Shown here: one piece after another, positions 16,763-24,308 of the stretch
How positions within the stretch are numbered: position 1 is the first letter of the stretch
Layout: every line of letters begins with the position of its first letter
Assembly (NCBI GenBank): GCA_965146665.1
Contig: CBCTHE010000007.1
Span: forward strand, 62,001-126,000
Reading direction: 5' to 3'
DNA from: Ructibacterium sp965146665
GTDB taxonomy: Bacteria; Bacillota; Clostridia; Monoglobales; Monoglobaceae
DNA length: 64,000 nt
The notes under the pieces: generated by a model
The model's input: only the letters and a program-made list of their open reading frames with translations
Databases searched by the model: none
Told to the model about the DNA's origin: nothing
Program-made: the position numbers and the translations under genes

Positions 16763-16792
16763 AAAAAAAACGCCGGAATCCCGGCGTTTTTT
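16763..16792 (-). terminator. Rho-independent terminator of phosphoglucomutase gene
   Basis: CGCCGG-AATC-CCGGCG with eight A on one side and six T on the other, so it works on both strands. It lies four bases beyond the phosphoglucomutase stop codon. Confidence 0.85.
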
Positions 16793-16796
16793 CGTA

Positions 16797-18497
16797 TTAG
16801 TCCAGCATACTGCCAACCTGTGCCTGAACCGCATCCAGCATGGCTTTGACAGAGACCGCGTCCTTTTCGCGCATGAGGTAGTACAGTTTGATTTTCGGTT
16901 CGGTACCGGAGGGCCTGACCACAAAGGTGGAGCCATTCTCAAACAGGAACTGGAGGACGTCGGATTTGGGCAGATCCAGATCATATGCAGCGCCGTTCCG
17001 GATCCCCCGGCCGGTCTTATAGTCGTTGAGTCCGCAGACCGTATAACCGCCCAGCGCGGCGGGCACACCGCTCCGAAACTGGGACATCAGCGCCTGAATC
17101 TTCTCGGCGCCGTCAATCCCCTTGAGGGTGATGGAAACCGTCTCTTCCAGATAATAGCCGAACTCCTGATACAGCTCCTGCATGACGTCATAGAGCGTCT
17201 TTCCCTGCCGGTGATAAAAGACCGCCATTTCTGCAATGAGCATGGAGGCCACCACCGCATCCTTGTCCCGGGCATAGGTCCCGGCCAGATAGCCGTAGCT
17301 CTCCTCCAGGCCAAGCAGGAAGGTATAGGAGCTGTCCTGTTCAAACGCATGGATTTTCTCGCCGATAAATTTGAATCCGGTCAATGTCTCGAAAAATTTG
17401 ACCTTATATTTTGCACAGATGGACTTGAGCATGCCGGTGGTTACAATGGTGGAGACCACCGCGCCGTTCTGCGGCAGACAGCCCATGGCCTGCTTCTGGG
17501 AGAGGACATAGTTGGTCAGAAGCGCGCCCACCTGATTGCCGGTCATGGTGATATAGCCGCCGCTCCGGTCCCGGACCACGATGCCCACCCGGTCAGAATC
17601 CGGATCCGTGCCAATGATCAGATCACAGTTGTTCTCTCTGGCCAGCGCGATTGCCTGGGTAAAACATTCCTTGTTCTCCGGGTTGGGGGATTTGACCGTG
17701 GGGAAGTTTCCGTCAGGCTCCACCTGCTCCTGAACCAGCAGGACGTCCTGGAAACCGGTCTCCCTCAGAATCCGGCGCACCGGGAGGTTGCCGGAGCCAT
17801 GGAGCGGCGTGTATACCAGCTTATAGCCGGTTTTGTCAAGCTCCGGATGAATGGCCTGTTTTTTCACCTCTGCGATATAGGCGTCATCCACCTCTTTGCC
17901 GATGCTATGCAGGCTGATTCCATCCTCGGGCTCTGCGGGCGCCTGGTCCTTGACCGCAAACGGGTCAATCCGGTCGATGTAGTGGATGATCCGGTCAGAG
18001 ACGCTGGGCGGAAGCTGTCCCCCGTCCTCAAAATAGACCTTGTAGCCATTGTATTCCGCCGGATTGTGGGAGGCGGTGATGACAATGCCCGCAAAGGCAC
18101 CCAGATAGCGGACCGCAAAGGACAGCATGGGTGTGGGCCGCAGACTGTCAAAGAGGTAGGTGTTGATGCCGTTCGCCAGCAAAACATCCGCGGCGCGCTG
18201 TGCGAAGCTGCGGGAGTTGTTGCGGGAGTCATGGGCAATGACCACGCCGCGCCTGCGGGCTGAATCCCCCTGTTCCCGGATATATTCCGCCAGTCCCTGC
18301 GTGGCCTTTCCAATGACATAGCGGTTCATCCGGTTGGTGCCCGCCGCCATGACGCCCCGCAGGCCGCCTGTGCCAAATTCCAGCTCCCGGTAGAAGCGGT
18401 CCTGGATCTCGGCCGGATCGGTCAGTGCGGAGAGTTCTGCCGCGGTTTCCGGATCCGCCTGTTTTTTCCATGTCTCAAATGTTTCCTGATAGTTCAT
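16797..18497 (-). CDS. Alpha-phosphoglucomutase / phosphomannomutase
   Basis: 566 residues, the usual size of PgcA-type enzymes. Motifs in order: FGTGGLRGVM near residue 42, VIAHDSRNNS, the phosphoserine loop TASHNPAEYNGYK, the magnesium loop GTDPDSDRVGI, the sugar loop GLEESYGYL, and the phosphate-binding RPSGTEPKIK near the C-terminus. It interconverts hexose-1- and hexose-6-phosphates. The start is ATG at 18497 behind AGGGAAAG; the open frame extends further upstream but that part has no family similarity. It lies downstream of the pectin gene arm on the same strand, yet a hairpin and 297 bases separate it from the GH4 gene. Confidence 0.92.
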   Translation of the reverse strand: MNYQETFETWKKQADPETAAELSALTDPAEIQDRFYRELEFGTGGLRGVMAAGTNRMNRYVIGKATQGLAEYIREQGDSARRRGVVIAHDSRNNSRSFAQRAADVLLANGINTYLFDSLRPTPMLSFAVRYLGAFAGIVITASHNPAEYNGYKVYFEDGGQLPPSVSDRIIHYIDRIDPFAVKDQAPAEPEDGISLHSIGKEVDDAYIAEVKKQAIHPELDKTGYKLVYTPLHGSGNLPVRRILRETGFQDVLLVQEQVEPDGNFPTVKSPNPENKECFTQAIALARENNCDLIIGTDPDSDRVGIVVRDRSGGYITMTGNQVGALLTNYVLSQKQAMGCLPQNGAVVSTIVTTGMLKSICAKYKVKFFETLTGFKFIGEKIHAFEQDSSYTFLLGLEESYGYLAGTYARDKDAVVASMLIAEMAVFYHRQGKTLYDVMQELYQEFGYYLEETVSITLKGIDGAEKIQALMSQFRSGVPAALGGYTVCGLNDYKTGRGIRNGAAYDLDLPKSDVLQFLFENGSTFVVRPSGTEPKIKLYYLMREKDAVSVKAMLDAVQAQVGSMLD

Positions 18498-18717
18498 GTG
18501 CTTTCCCTGCTTTCTATAAGTAAAATAGTTCTTGACTGGTTTGTATGGGCATGGAGAGAGTCGAAGCCGCGCGGTTTGATAAGCGCAGGGCGTATGTGTT
18601 CGGCTCTCTGATGCCTTGGCCATTTTACCATTTATTTTGCCGTCTGTAAAGGGGAATTTTGGATTTTCGGCAGAACAACCAACAGGGAGGGTGGGCGGCA
18701 TGGCCGCCATAACAGCA

Positions 18718-18744
18718 GAGCCCGGCGGAGAATCCGCCGGGCTC
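18718..18744 (-). terminator. Strong hairpin after the GH4 gene
   Basis: GAGCCCGGCGGA-GAA-TCCGCCGGGCTC is a perfect 12-base-pair stem about 50 bases beyond the GH4 stop. It lacks a T run on either strand, so it may stabilise the 3' end rather than terminate efficiently. A smaller GGCGGC/GCCGCC hairpin sits next to it. Confidence 0.5.
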
Positions 18745-18794
18745 AGATCATTTACAGAAACAAATTAAAATAAGTATATACTGGGCCAAACAGG

Positions 18795-20204
18795 TTATCT
18801 TCCAGTCCATTGATCCACAGGGTACATGGAGAGATAGGCTTTTGTGTTTTCCAGCATGGCGCCAAACAGAGCCTTGGCGTCCGGCATGGAAATCCGGACC
18901 AGCGGATCGGCCAGAAAGGCCTCAAAGGCCAGATCCAGATCCCGCTCCTTTCCGGCGCGGGCAATGCACTCCTGTTCGCCGGCAACCCGGGCGATCAGGC
19001 TGTATATTTTTTCTGGAATGGGGCCGGCCTGTACGGGAACAACCGTGTCAGATGTGAACACCGCGTTGGTCTCTACCACCGCCTCCAGAGGCAGATTGGG
19101 GATCTGGCCCGTATTCGGCAGGTTTACGTTGGTCACCAGGTCGCCCAGCCCAAGCAGAGCGCGGATCTGCCGGACGCCGTCCTCGCCGGTCTCCTTGAGC
19201 GCAAAGGCCTCTTTTCCGGCCATCATGGCCGCGCTTTTGCGCAGACGCTCCTTGAGCTCATCCCGTCTCCAGCTCACCGGTGTCAGCCGGTATTCCCAGC
19301 TCTCCACGGTCTCGGGATCCTTGATATACCAGTTGCCGGGGCTGAACTCAGCCAGGTGCCGGTCCCCGGCCGCCGCAATGATTCCATAGCGCAGGAACAG
19401 GTCCAGCTTCACCTTGTCCCGCGTTCTGAAAAAGCGGTTCAGCCAGTTCTCGTTCCGGTGGTTGTCATAGCCTGTCTCTTTGTATTTTTCCGCAAAGGCC
19501 CGGTACACGGGAAACAGGTCCATGTCGCGGTACCGGGCTGAGGTCAGCCAGGTATAGTGGTTCACGCCCAGCACATTGACCTTGACCTCATCCCGGGTGA
19601 CGCGCTCAATGCCGCAGATGTCGGATAGAGCCACGCCCAGGAGCTTCTGTGTGCTGAAAACCTCATGACAGCAACCAAAGGCCTTGATCTCCGGGAAGGT
19701 CTGGTACAGGGTCCGGACGCAGACGGTCATGGGATTGGTGTAGTTGATGACCCAGGCCTTGGGGCAATGGGCCTTGATGGCGAGGGCGATCTCTTCAAAC
19801 ATGGGAATGGTGCGCAGGGCCCGGACAATGCCGCCGGGGCCTGTGGTGTCGCCCACAGACTGGTATATGCCGTACTGCTCCGGGGCGTGGACGTCAGATT
19901 CCATTTCATCAAAGGTGCCGGGCAGTATGGAGATCACCACAAAATCCGCACCATCCAGGGCATCCCCCAGCGTTTGCACCGCCTGATAGTTCCAGGGGGA
20001 GACCGAGGGATGCTGCTTGATGATGCTGTTGCCGATGATCTCATTGTGCTGTGCGGCCTCGAAATCAATGTCGTACAGGGCCACGGTGCCGCAGATATCC
20101 TCTGCCTTCGCCAGGTCGGACATGAGCCCCCATGCCCAGCCGCGGGAGCCCCCGCCAATGTACGCAATTTTTATATCCTCAACCTTTTTATCCAAATATT
20201 TCAT
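18795..20204 (-). CDS. GH4 family glycosidase, probable alpha-galacturonidase
   Basis: 469 residues of glycoside hydrolase family 4, which uses NAD and a metal. The NAD-binding loop IAYIGGGSRGW is at residues 13-23, the conserved SVGDTTGPGGI at 116-126, NYTNPM at 154-159 and the metal-site motif CHEV at 179-182. In GH4, CHEV in place of CHSV or similar has been described as the signature of alpha-galacturonidases such as Bacillus LplD. It would release galacturonate from short alpha-linked oligogalacturonides in the cytoplasm. AAAGGAG precedes the ATG. It is the last gene of the leftward arm, after the PL22 lyase and the 833-residue protein. There is no signal peptide. Confidence 0.88.
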   Translation of the reverse strand: MKYLDKKVEDIKIAYIGGGSRGWAWGLMSDLAKAEDICGTVALYDIDFEAAQHNEIIGNSIIKQHPSVSPWNYQAVQTLGDALDGADFVVISILPGTFDEMESDVHAPEQYGIYQSVGDTTGPGGIVRALRTIPMFEEIALAIKAHCPKAWVINYTNPMTVCVRTLYQTFPEIKAFGCCHEVFSTQKLLGVALSDICGIERVTRDEVKVNVLGVNHYTWLTSARYRDMDLFPVYRAFAEKYKETGYDNHRNENWLNRFFRTRDKVKLDLFLRYGIIAAAGDRHLAEFSPGNWYIKDPETVESWEYRLTPVSWRRDELKERLRKSAAMMAGKEAFALKETGEDGVRQIRALLGLGDLVTNVNLPNTGQIPNLPLEAVVETNAVFTSDTVVPVQAGPIPEKIYSLIARVAGEQECIARAGKERDLDLAFEAFLADPLVRISMPDAKALFGAMLENTKAYLSMYPVDQWTGR

Positions 20205-20299
20205 TGTATTACGCTCCTTTCACACAGCCGGGGCAAACATGTCCCGGTCTCTCTGTCTGATCTCTCAATGTTTCCGGCCTTGCGGCAGAGGGACTAGGC

Positions 20300-22801
20300 C
20301 TAATCGCTGAAATTCAAGATGCGGTCAGGAAACTGGTGGATGCCGCTTCCGTACTGACTGTACACAAAGGAATTTTCAATCAATGGAAAAGCCTTGGGCT
20401 GCAGCGGCGCGCCGTTTTGCGCCGCATGGTCAAAACTAAGGCTGACCGTGCCGCAGGCGGGACTGTCAAATTGAACCCCGCCGTCCGCCTCCTGGATCCC
20501 GCTTTGATCTACCGCCCCGCAGAAGGCGGAGAAGGATCCAAATTCCGCTTCGGTTCCTAGCTGGATGATCCATACCGCGTCCCTGGCCGGGCAGAGCAGT
20601 TCCCTGTCCCGGAATGCGCCGCGCCTGGTCACCGTGAAGCCGGCAGAGCAGAATACTGCCGCATAGGCACGGCCCTTTCGCCCCGCAATCCAGCGGCCAA
20701 TGCGCCGTGTCTCATCAAACATGGCGAGGGGAAAATAGCAATGGGTGGCCCCCTCCGGGGTGTCCAGCCGGTAAGCGTATGCCAGAAGATGGCTGGCAGC
20801 CATGGCGCGCGGCATCCGGTACTGCCCGCCCCAGTATGAGGGACGGGTGTGCTCTGAGGCGTTTTCAAAGGAAGTGCAGAAAATCGGAAGCGTATGCTCC
20901 AGCAGGATCTGCCCGGTTTGAACCTGCGCCCCGCATGCGCCGGGCCGGTGTTCCAATGCCGCGGATACCATGTATTCCGGGCAGCGGTAGGTGTAGCAGG
21001 GAACGCCGTCCATGCCCCGGCTGAAGAACAGTCCCATTCTGGAACGGGTTTCCAGAACTGCGCTGGCGGCGAGCTTTTCCGGCAGAGCGCCGGGGCGGTA
21101 GGCGCTTGTCATCAGGCACAGCGCCCCGGTTGAAATCCTTTGGGCAAGGCGGTCCGCCGTGCCGCAGAGGAGCCAGACCAGATGGGCGGTGGGTTCAGTC
21201 AAGGGATAGAACAGGTTTTTCTCATAGCACCGCCCGTGGGTGGTGGCCATGACCCCGCCCGCGCTGTGGGAGGCCATCAGCACACCGATAAAATCCAGCA
21301 TGTTTCCGGCCCGGACGCGGATGTCATCATAGGCCGCGGCAAAGTCGTACAGGTTCAGCATGGCGATGGCGTCCTCCTCATAATAGGTGTTGGAGTGCCA
21401 TTCCATAAAGCCATAGCGGCCCTTTTCCCGGATCCATTTTTCCACCGCGCATCTGCCCCGGTGCTGATGAAAGATGCCCTGCTCCCCGCTCTGAGTAAAA
21501 CGTTCGTGGGGAAACAGTCCCCCGGCCAGATATTCCAGGGTGGCAAACAGGATGCGGTGGTTTTCGCTCCGGCAGAACATCATAGAAGGGCCGCCGTCAT
21601 CCTCGTTGTACTTGAAATTCAGCACACATGCCCGGGCCCTGTCGTACAGGGAGCCGGTGAGCCCCTCCGGAAACTGGTACAGAATCCGAATGAGAGCGTG
21701 CATGCCGAAATCCGCGCAGTCATACCGGGCGTTGATATAGTCCAGACCCTGCTCCAGCAGGGGGACAGGACAGGGCTGTCCATTGGCCAGCTTGGCAAGG
21801 CAGGCGTACAGACTTCGGAATTTGATCCGGGATTCGGGCAGATCCGCCCAGTCTGCATACTGTGCTTTTAAATGCGCAATCCGCTGTGGGGCATCCAGCT
21901 TTGGCGCAGGGACGCATTGCAGACGCTCAAACGAAAAGACCGGCCCCTGGATCATGCCGTCTGCTGTTCCGGGCGCCATATAGTCCACAGAGAGCTGAAA
22001 TGAAATGCCCGGGGGCAGGACTTCGGTGTCCGGAAGGGGAACCGATAGGCCGGAAGGCCCGGTGAAATCCAGGGGCAGAGGCCCCAGACGGACTGTGCCG
22101 CCCTCGGACACAGTCCAGAAGAATTGGCCCGGGCTCTTTGGCGCAGCGGCGGAACAGAGGACCGGTGCGTCCGTTACCACAGTATCCGCCAGACAAAGCC
22201 CGGCAAAGTCCGCCTCCAGCGTCTCCCGGTCTTCGCATGGGGCCAGGGGCAGGGAAACGGTCACGGCGGTCTCCGGAAAGCGGAGAGCAAAGGAGTTGGA
22301 CACGTGGAGATGTGCGTTCCAAAGGGCGATCAGCAGGGTGTTCGGCCCTGCCTGCAGGTCCGCCGAAAAGGTCAGGTCCTGATTCCCGGTGCGCCGGAAG
22401 GAGCGGTGTTCAAGACAGGGACAGCCGTTGACAAACACAGCCGCGGCCCCCACGGTATTGAGGATGCAGGTGTAGGCTCCGGGCTCCGGAACGCTGACCG
22501 TGCAGAATGCGAAATTGCACAAAAAGCTGGCGCTGGTGCCAAACACGGCCCAGGTCGGTTTTACATCCCCTTCCGCCATACGGAGCAAGCGCCAGCGCAC
22601 CGGCGTGCCCATCAAGGTCTCCGTTCGGCCTTCCCGGGGCGAGAGCGCCGGCACAGCGGCCAGAAAGGCGTCTGTGTATGCCCGGTAGGTTTCAAAGGGG
22701 ACCCGGTAATTGTTTTCATAGAGCGGGGACACGTCCAGACACACCGGCTCGGTATAGAGCCAGTGCCGGATATGCGCTCCCTTTTCACAGATTATGGTCA
22801 T
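20300..22801 (-). CDS. Unrecognised 833-residue protein in the pectin operon
   Basis: 833 residues, no signal peptide or membrane segment. The first 300 residues look like beta-sandwich modules, including a carbohydrate-binding-like stretch (FVNGCPCLEHRSF, LLIALWNAHLHVSNSF). The rest is helix-rich, as in (alpha/alpha) toroid enzymes, with conserved-looking motifs SENHRILFATLEYLAG (about 409) and FMEWHSNTYYEEDA (about 465), rich in His, Glu, Asp and Tyr that could be catalytic. A small beta domain ends the protein. I associate these motifs only with uncharacterised bacterial proteins. It sits between the PL22 lyase (51-base gap) and the GH4 alpha-galacturonidase, behind a clean AAGGAGG, so a role in cytoplasmic breakdown of pectic oligomers is the best inference. 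Confidence 0.75.
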   Translation of the reverse strand: MTIICEKGAHIRHWLYTEPVCLDVSPLYENNYRVPFETYRAYTDAFLAAVPALSPREGRTETLMGTPVRWRLLRMAEGDVKPTWAVFGTSASFLCNFAFCTVSVPEPGAYTCILNTVGAAAVFVNGCPCLEHRSFRRTGNQDLTFSADLQAGPNTLLIALWNAHLHVSNSFALRFPETAVTVSLPLAPCEDRETLEADFAGLCLADTVVTDAPVLCSAAAPKSPGQFFWTVSEGGTVRLGPLPLDFTGPSGLSVPLPDTEVLPPGISFQLSVDYMAPGTADGMIQGPVFSFERLQCVPAPKLDAPQRIAHLKAQYADWADLPESRIKFRSLYACLAKLANGQPCPVPLLEQGLDYINARYDCADFGMHALIRILYQFPEGLTGSLYDRARACVLNFKYNEDDGGPSMMFCRSENHRILFATLEYLAGGLFPHERFTQSGEQGIFHQHRGRCAVEKWIREKGRYGFMEWHSNTYYEEDAIAMLNLYDFAAAYDDIRVRAGNMLDFIGVLMASHSAGGVMATTHGRCYEKNLFYPLTEPTAHLVWLLCGTADRLAQRISTGALCLMTSAYRPGALPEKLAASAVLETRSRMGLFFSRGMDGVPCYTYRCPEYMVSAALEHRPGACGAQVQTGQILLEHTLPIFCTSFENASEHTRPSYWGGQYRMPRAMAASHLLAYAYRLDTPEGATHCYFPLAMFDETRRIGRWIAGRKGRAYAAVFCSAGFTVTRRGAFRDRELLCPARDAVWIIQLGTEAEFGSFSAFCGAVDQSGIQEADGGVQFDSPACGTVSLSFDHAAQNGAPLQPKAFPLIENSFVYSQYGSGIHQFPDRILNFSD

Positions 22802-22852
22802 GGAAGATTCCTCCTTTGCGGGGCGGCTGAGCTGCCGCCGTCTCCGGCGGGC

Positions 22853-24031
22853 CTATGCAAAGATGCACTGTTCCCAGTTGGCCTCAGCCAGATAGATGTT
22901 TGAGTTCCCGTTCCCATTGTCAGAGGAGAAGAGCACATGCCGGTCATCCCGGGTGAAGATGGGGTGAGGGTGGCTGGACTGGACCTTAAAGGAACTGTTG
23001 TGACAGCAGAGAAGGCCGACTTTGACCCGGTTGTCCTCATACCGGTTCAGCCCTATGTATTTGCGGTTATCCGGCATCTCCTTCCGGATATGGGCCGCGT
23101 CGCCGGCGCCCATGGTCATGGCGTGGTTCATCTGCACGTGCATGGGCCGTGTGTAGGGGTAAAAGTAGATCTGCTGGCCGGTGCCGTCCGGGTTTACGAA
23201 TACGTCACCGAAATGGGCGTCCCGGAAAAAGTGGGTGTTTATGTCATGGCGGATGGTGTACTGGGCGCCGATCCGACCGTTTTCCAGAAAGAACTCGTGT
23301 CCCACCCGCTCCATATTATACTTCTGTTCGACCAGGGGATAGACCTCATCCGTGGCCACCTTGGCAATCCAGAGCCGCTGGACCAGATGCCAGTTCCCCT
23401 CATGGCAGAAGAGGATGATATTGGGATCCACCGGACTGATATTCACATGGCTGATCCAGTTGTTTTCGCCCCAGACCGCATAGGCCTTTTCCTCCTGGGT
23501 GTCATATCGGATGATGACCGAGGCCGGATGCCGGAACATGGTCTCACGCATGCCGGAGTACAAAGCGCCCTTCTGGGTGATCAGATTCAGGTTTTCCGAA
23601 TATGCGAAGGCGATATACCGGCCGTCGTTGGTGATGGAAAGAATACCGCCGTGACAGCCCTCCGGCAGTTCCAGATGGGTGCGGGTTTCGAGGGTGTCCA
23701 GCCGGACGCTTTTGAGGGAGCGGCCTGCCATATAGTATACGATGTTGCGCTCCAGATCCAGGCAGGCGCCGGCGGAGCCGATATCCTCCTCATCGTCACT
23801 GACCTGTACCATGGTGCCGGTGGCCAGTTCCAGCGTATAAATCTGACTGGTACCGGTCCGGTCGGAACAGCAGATCATGAATCTGTTTTCCCTGTCGATA
23901 ATGGGCTGGGTGAAATAGGGATGATGGGTATTTCCCTGATCGTCAGACAGCCGGGTAACGGTCACACCCGTGACCGGGTCCTTTTGTTGAATTGGTGTAC
24001 TGTGTATCACTGTGCCTTTCGTGATAAACAA
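22853..24031 (-). CDS. Oligogalacturonate lyase, PL22 family
   Basis: 392 residues of the oligogalacturonate lyase family (seven-bladed beta-propeller). The N-terminus has KG ... TGVTVTRLSDD as in Ogl proteins; the C-terminal part carries HVQMNHAMTMG and the Q351-x-x-H354-x-H356 pattern matching the metal site of characterised PL22 enzymes. It cleaves short oligogalacturonides by beta-elimination in the cytoplasm, giving unsaturated keto-sugars. No signal peptide is present. The start is uncertain: the frame opens with TTG at 24031 directly against AAGGGAG; a GTG a few codons downstream behind AAAGG is an alternative. It is first gene of the leftward operon, divergent from the GH105 genes. 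Confidence 0.85.
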   Translation of the reverse strand: MFITKGTVIHSTPIQQKDPVTGVTVTRLSDDQGNTHHPYFTQPIIDRENRFMICCSDRTGTSQIYTLELATGTMVQVSDDEEDIGSAGACLDLERNIVYYMAGRSLKSVRLDTLETRTHLELPEGCHGGILSITNDGRYIAFAYSENLNLITQKGALYSGMRETMFRHPASVIIRYDTQEEKAYAVWGENNWISHVNISPVDPNIILFCHEGNWHLVQRLWIAKVATDEVYPLVEQKYNMERVGHEFFLENGRIGAQYTIRHDINTHFFRDAHFGDVFVNPDGTGQQIYFYPYTRPMHVQMNHAMTMGAGDAAHIRKEMPDNRKYIGLNRYEDNRVKVGLLCCHNSSFKVQSSHPHPIFTRDDRHVLFSSDNGNGNSNIYLAEANWEQCIFA

Positions 24032-24096
24032 CTCCCTTCGGTTGATTTGCCGGCGCGGCGCCGCAGGAACTGCAAATGCACAGAACCGGCAGTTTC

Positions 24097-24125
24097 ATTA
24101 TAGGCCCGGGCGGGGGAAAAGTAAA
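24097..24125 (-). promoter_or_regulatory. Promoter of the leftward pectin operon
   Basis: On the minus strand TTTACT (24120-24125) and TATAAT (24097-24102) are 17 bases apart. The spacer end GCCCGGGC next to the -10 is an 8-base palindrome and could be a repressor contact. Confidence 0.6.
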
Positions 24126-24228
24126 TCGCCAGAGTTTTAGATAGGTGTGCATTTTTTTACAAGATCCCCGGTATTGCTGGTGCAAAGTAAAAAAGAGGCA
24201 ACAGATTCAAATATTGCAGATGGATTTT

Positions 24229-24249
24229 CGCGGCCCGGCCGCGTATAAT
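24229..24249 (+). promoter_or_regulatory. Promoter -10 with abutting palindromic operator
   Basis: TATAAT lies at 24244-24249, sixty bases before the GH105 start. Immediately upstream CGCGGCC-C-GGCCGCG (24229-24243) is a perfect 15-base palindrome occupying the spacer. The -35 is poor (TGGATT at 24221-24226), as expected for a promoter that needs an activator or is controlled by a bound repressor. Confidence 0.6.
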
Positions 24250-24308
24250 GGAAACAGAAGATCAAACAAGCCGGGCGGGCCCGGCGGCAAAAGAAAAGGG
24301 TTGAGAAA

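Noticed and set aside
16488..18263. Plus-strand open frame of about 590 codons opposite phosphoglucomutase
   Set aside because: The minus strand encodes all phosphoglucomutase motifs; the antisense translation is low-complexity His/Gly/Arg-rich.
24186..24249. TTGCAG at 24214 as the -35 box of the GH105 promoter
   Set aside because: The distance to TATAAT would be 24 bases, too long for a sigma-A promoter.
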